From assembly GCA_015059285.1 (NCBI GenBank), contig SVAS01000004.1, positions 1 to 64,000 of the forward strand: a stretch of 64,000 bases of DNA, read 5' to 3'. Shown piece by piece: positions 62,529 to 64,000 of the stretch; position 1 is the first letter of the stretch; each line of letters opens with the position of its first letter. The stretch is from Bacillota bacterium. Its GTDB lineage: Bacteria; Bacillota_I; Bacilli_A; RF39; UBA660. A program made the position numbers and the translations under genes. Under the pieces are notes generated by a model. The model made no database searches. It was not told the origin of the DNA and worked only from the letters and a program-made list of their open reading frames with translations.

Positions 62529-63413
62529 ATGGATAAGTATTATGGTATTTATTATTTCATATGTATTATTTGGTGTTTAGCATTTATTGGTATGACTTTA
62601 TATTTATATTTTAATAATAGCAGACCTTATGTCGCAAAATTTAAAGAACGATTTTATCCAAGAATTCCTTCTAATTTAAATCCAGGAGAATTAAGTAATT
62701 TAATGTATAAAAAAGTTTTTCCAGAGGTTTTTACAGCAACCATCATGGTTTTAGTAAAAAAAGATATATTAATACTTAAAAGACATAAAAAAGAATATAC
62801 TTTGTCATTAAATAAACTTGATGCTAAACTTTCACCTAGTCAAAAATTAGTTTTAAATATTTTAATTAATGATATTGGTAATGGCGAAAAAGTAACTTTT
62901 AAACAAATAGAAGATTATTGTAAAAGCCCACGTAATTGTTCAGAGTTTTTACTTAATTATCAATTATGGTCTAAAATGATTACTAAAGAATCTAATAAAA
63001 AAAGATTTTATGAAGATAAAACTCAATATAATCAAGTAAAATCTATGCGTATGATTGGAATAATTTTGTTTTTAATAAATATTATATTTAATTATCATAG
63101 TTTAATTGGTTATGCAATTATTGTTCCTGCTTGTTTTATAGTTTTATATTTTTATAAAATTTATAAAAGAACAGAAAGTGCGAATGAAGAATATAGTAAG
63201 TGGCTTGCTTTTAAACGTTATTTAGTACATATTGATGATTTTGTTTATCAAAAAGATGATATTGCAAGTTATATTATTTATGGGTTAGTATTAAAAATGC
63301 CAGATTTAGAAAAAAAATTAACTGATTTTCATTGTGTTGAAAAACTAAATAATTTAATAACTCATAATGTAGTTATGGCGAATTTAAAAGGTAGTAGGAG
63401 TTTTCATCGTTAA
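62529..63413 (+). CDS. Membrane protein related to the DUF2207 cytoplasmic region
   Basis: An N-terminal membrane helix (YYFICIIWCLAFIGMTLYLYF), a soluble part, two further helices (about residues 172-215) and a soluble C-terminal part. RIPSNLNPGELSNLMYKKVFPEVFTATIMVLVKKDIL lines up with FPSDNPPASIGYLINKKI...SASILMLINNKFL of the DUF2207 protein at 50119, and the EYSKWLAFKRYL motif matches HKWMGLKKFM. It lacks the extracytoplasmic domain and Gly-rich tail. 294 aa; role unknown. The next gene starts within its stop codon (TAATG). Confidence 0.75.
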   Translation: MDKYYGIYYFICIIWCLAFIGMTLYLYFNNSRPYVAKFKERFYPRIPSNLNPGELSNLMYKKVFPEVFTATIMVLVKKDILILKRHKKEYTLSLNKLDAKLSPSQKLVLNILINDIGNGEKVTFKQIEDYCKSPRNCSEFLLNYQLWSKMITKESNKKRFYEDKTQYNQVKSMRMIGIILFLINIIFNYHSLIGYAIIVPACFIVLYFYKIYKRTESANEEYSKWLAFKRYLVHIDDFVYQKDDIASYIIYGLVLKMPDLEKKLTDFHCVEKLNNLITHNVVMANLKGSRSFHR

Positions 63414-64000
63414 TGAAATATATAATTAATAATGAGGAATATGAAGTTGTTATAGAAAAAAAGAATAATAAAAATACATATATTAGAGTAAAAGAAGATT
63501 TGAAAATATATGTTACTACTAATTATTTTGTATCTAAATCGTATATTAAAAGTCTTTTAGATAATAATATAGATTATTTAGAAAATATGCTAAATAAGCG
63601 TAAACAACAACTTGAAAGAAATGCATGCTTTTATTATTTAGGTAATAAATATGATATAATATTAGTATCTAGTTTTGATAGTTTAGAAGTACTAGGCAAT
63701 AAAATATACGCTAAAGATAATAAGATGGTTGAAAAATGGTATAAAAAACAAATGGAGAGTTTATTTAAAGAACGTTTGCTTTTAAACTATAACCAATTTG
63801 AAGAAGATATTCCTTTTCCTAATTTAAAAATTAGAAATATGAAAACTAGATGGGGAGTATGTAATAAAAAAAGTAAGACAATTACTTTAAATTCTAATTT
63901 GATGAAATATGATATAACTAAGTTAGATTATGTTATAATTCATGAACTTTCCCATTTTATATATTTTGATCATTCTAGTAATTTTTGGAATTTAGTTGCC
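63413..64000 (+). CDS. YgjP-like (DUF45) metallopeptidase, 3' end outside window
   Basis: Not in the ORF track because it runs off the end. From ATG 63413 (MKYIINNEEYEVVIEKK) the frame is open to base 64000. KIRNMKTRWGVCNKKSKTITLNSNLMKY and the zinc motif IIHELSHFIYFDHSSNFWN are diagnostic of the YgjP/SprT-like family, a predicted metal-dependent hydrolase. Translation is probably coupled through the TAATG overlap with the preceding gene. The C-terminal part with the third zinc ligand is not visible. Confidence 0.9.
   Translation, partial: MKYIINNEEYEVVIEKKNNKNTYIRVKEDLKIYVTTNYFVSKSYIKSLLDNNIDYLENMLNKRKQQLERNACFYYLGNKYDIILVSSFDSLEVLGNKIYAKDNKMVEKWYKKQMESLFKERLLLNYNQFEEDIPFPNLKIRNMKTRWGVCNKKSKTITLNSNLMKYDITKLDYVIIHELSHFIYFDHSSNFWNLVA

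Noticed and set aside
1-64000. tRNA, rRNA, CRISPR, insertion sequences, attachment sites, replication origin
   Set aside because: Looked for on both strands by eye; no cloverleaf arms, regular spacer repeats, transposase ORFs or DnaA-box clusters seen.

Overview
The window is about 64 kb of very AT-rich DNA, densely coded, with T- and A-ending codons and the standard genetic code (TGA is a stop, for example at the end of nfo and of the HAD gene). It carries cell-wall genes (rodA, PBP2, two murE-like genes, mraY), endospore genes (gpr, spoIIP, sspI) and Bacillus-type neighbourhoods (nfo with a YqfT/DUF2624 gene; YceD with rpmF; infC-rpmI-rplT; hrcA-grpE-dnaK-dnaJ). This fits a low-GC, walled, probably spore-forming Bacilli or Erysipelotrichia-like gut Firmicute (RF39-like uncultured lineages come to mind). 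The taxonomic call is inference. No tRNA, rRNA, CRISPR array, IS element or prophage was seen. No stretch longer than 300 bp lacks a gene; the longest gaps (41223-41480, 58716-58970, 42534-42773) are described as features.

Layout. 1-775: 3' part of a pilin-like variable protein. 893-11109: mutM, pyk, tmcAL, yceD-rpmF, rodA, an EIIB-like membrane protein, an orphan histidine kinase, a transglutaminase-like protein, rpsT, gpr and a small alarmone synthetase. 11180-12754: two genes of unclear role, the first with a kinase-like fold. 12852-13826: pilin cassette 2. 13919-21220: spoIIP, DUF1292, nfo, SOD, PBP2, rpmG and efp. 21306-22373: pilin cassette 3. 22501-32444: phosphohexomutase, a coiled-coil protein, the infC operon with its leader RNA, HAD, LRR-transglutaminase, HD protein and clpB. 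32516-41222: tandem murE, mraY, a phosphatase, Fic, GDPD and membrane proteins. 41481-42533: pilin cassette 4. 42774-49159: the CIRCE-controlled heat-shock operon with pepF inserted. 49183-58715: sspI, lemA/DUF2207, trmB, envelope proteins, a sensor with a degenerate GGDEF domain and YihY. 58971-59969: pilin cassette 5. 60003-64000: radical SAM protein, a transporter, a DUF2207-like protein and a YgjP-like metallopeptidase cut by the window edge.

The most interesting system is a set of five dispersed type IV pilin-like genes. Their N-terminal two thirds are near-repeats. Each ends in a short tryptophan/glycine-framed C-type-lectin-like segment that differs completely from copy to copy and closes on a constant GVRPVIEI. 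In the best copies the variable codons are almost all NNC or NNT and poor in adenine, in a genome where codons usually end in A or T. That is the footprint expected of a diversity-generating retroelement (adenine mutagenesis of AAY codons) acting on several targets in trans. No reverse transcriptase or template repeat lies in the window. Three intact cassettes share a leader with an extended -10 and an inverted repeat that can cover the ribosome-binding site.

Secondary themes are post-transcriptional control by hairpins that include ribosome-binding sites (histidine kinase, second murE, infC, clpB leaders), an AUA start codon for infC, and ribosomal proteins with unusual tails (L20 with a Rho_N/SAP-like domain, L32 with a Prp-site-like N-terminal extension).
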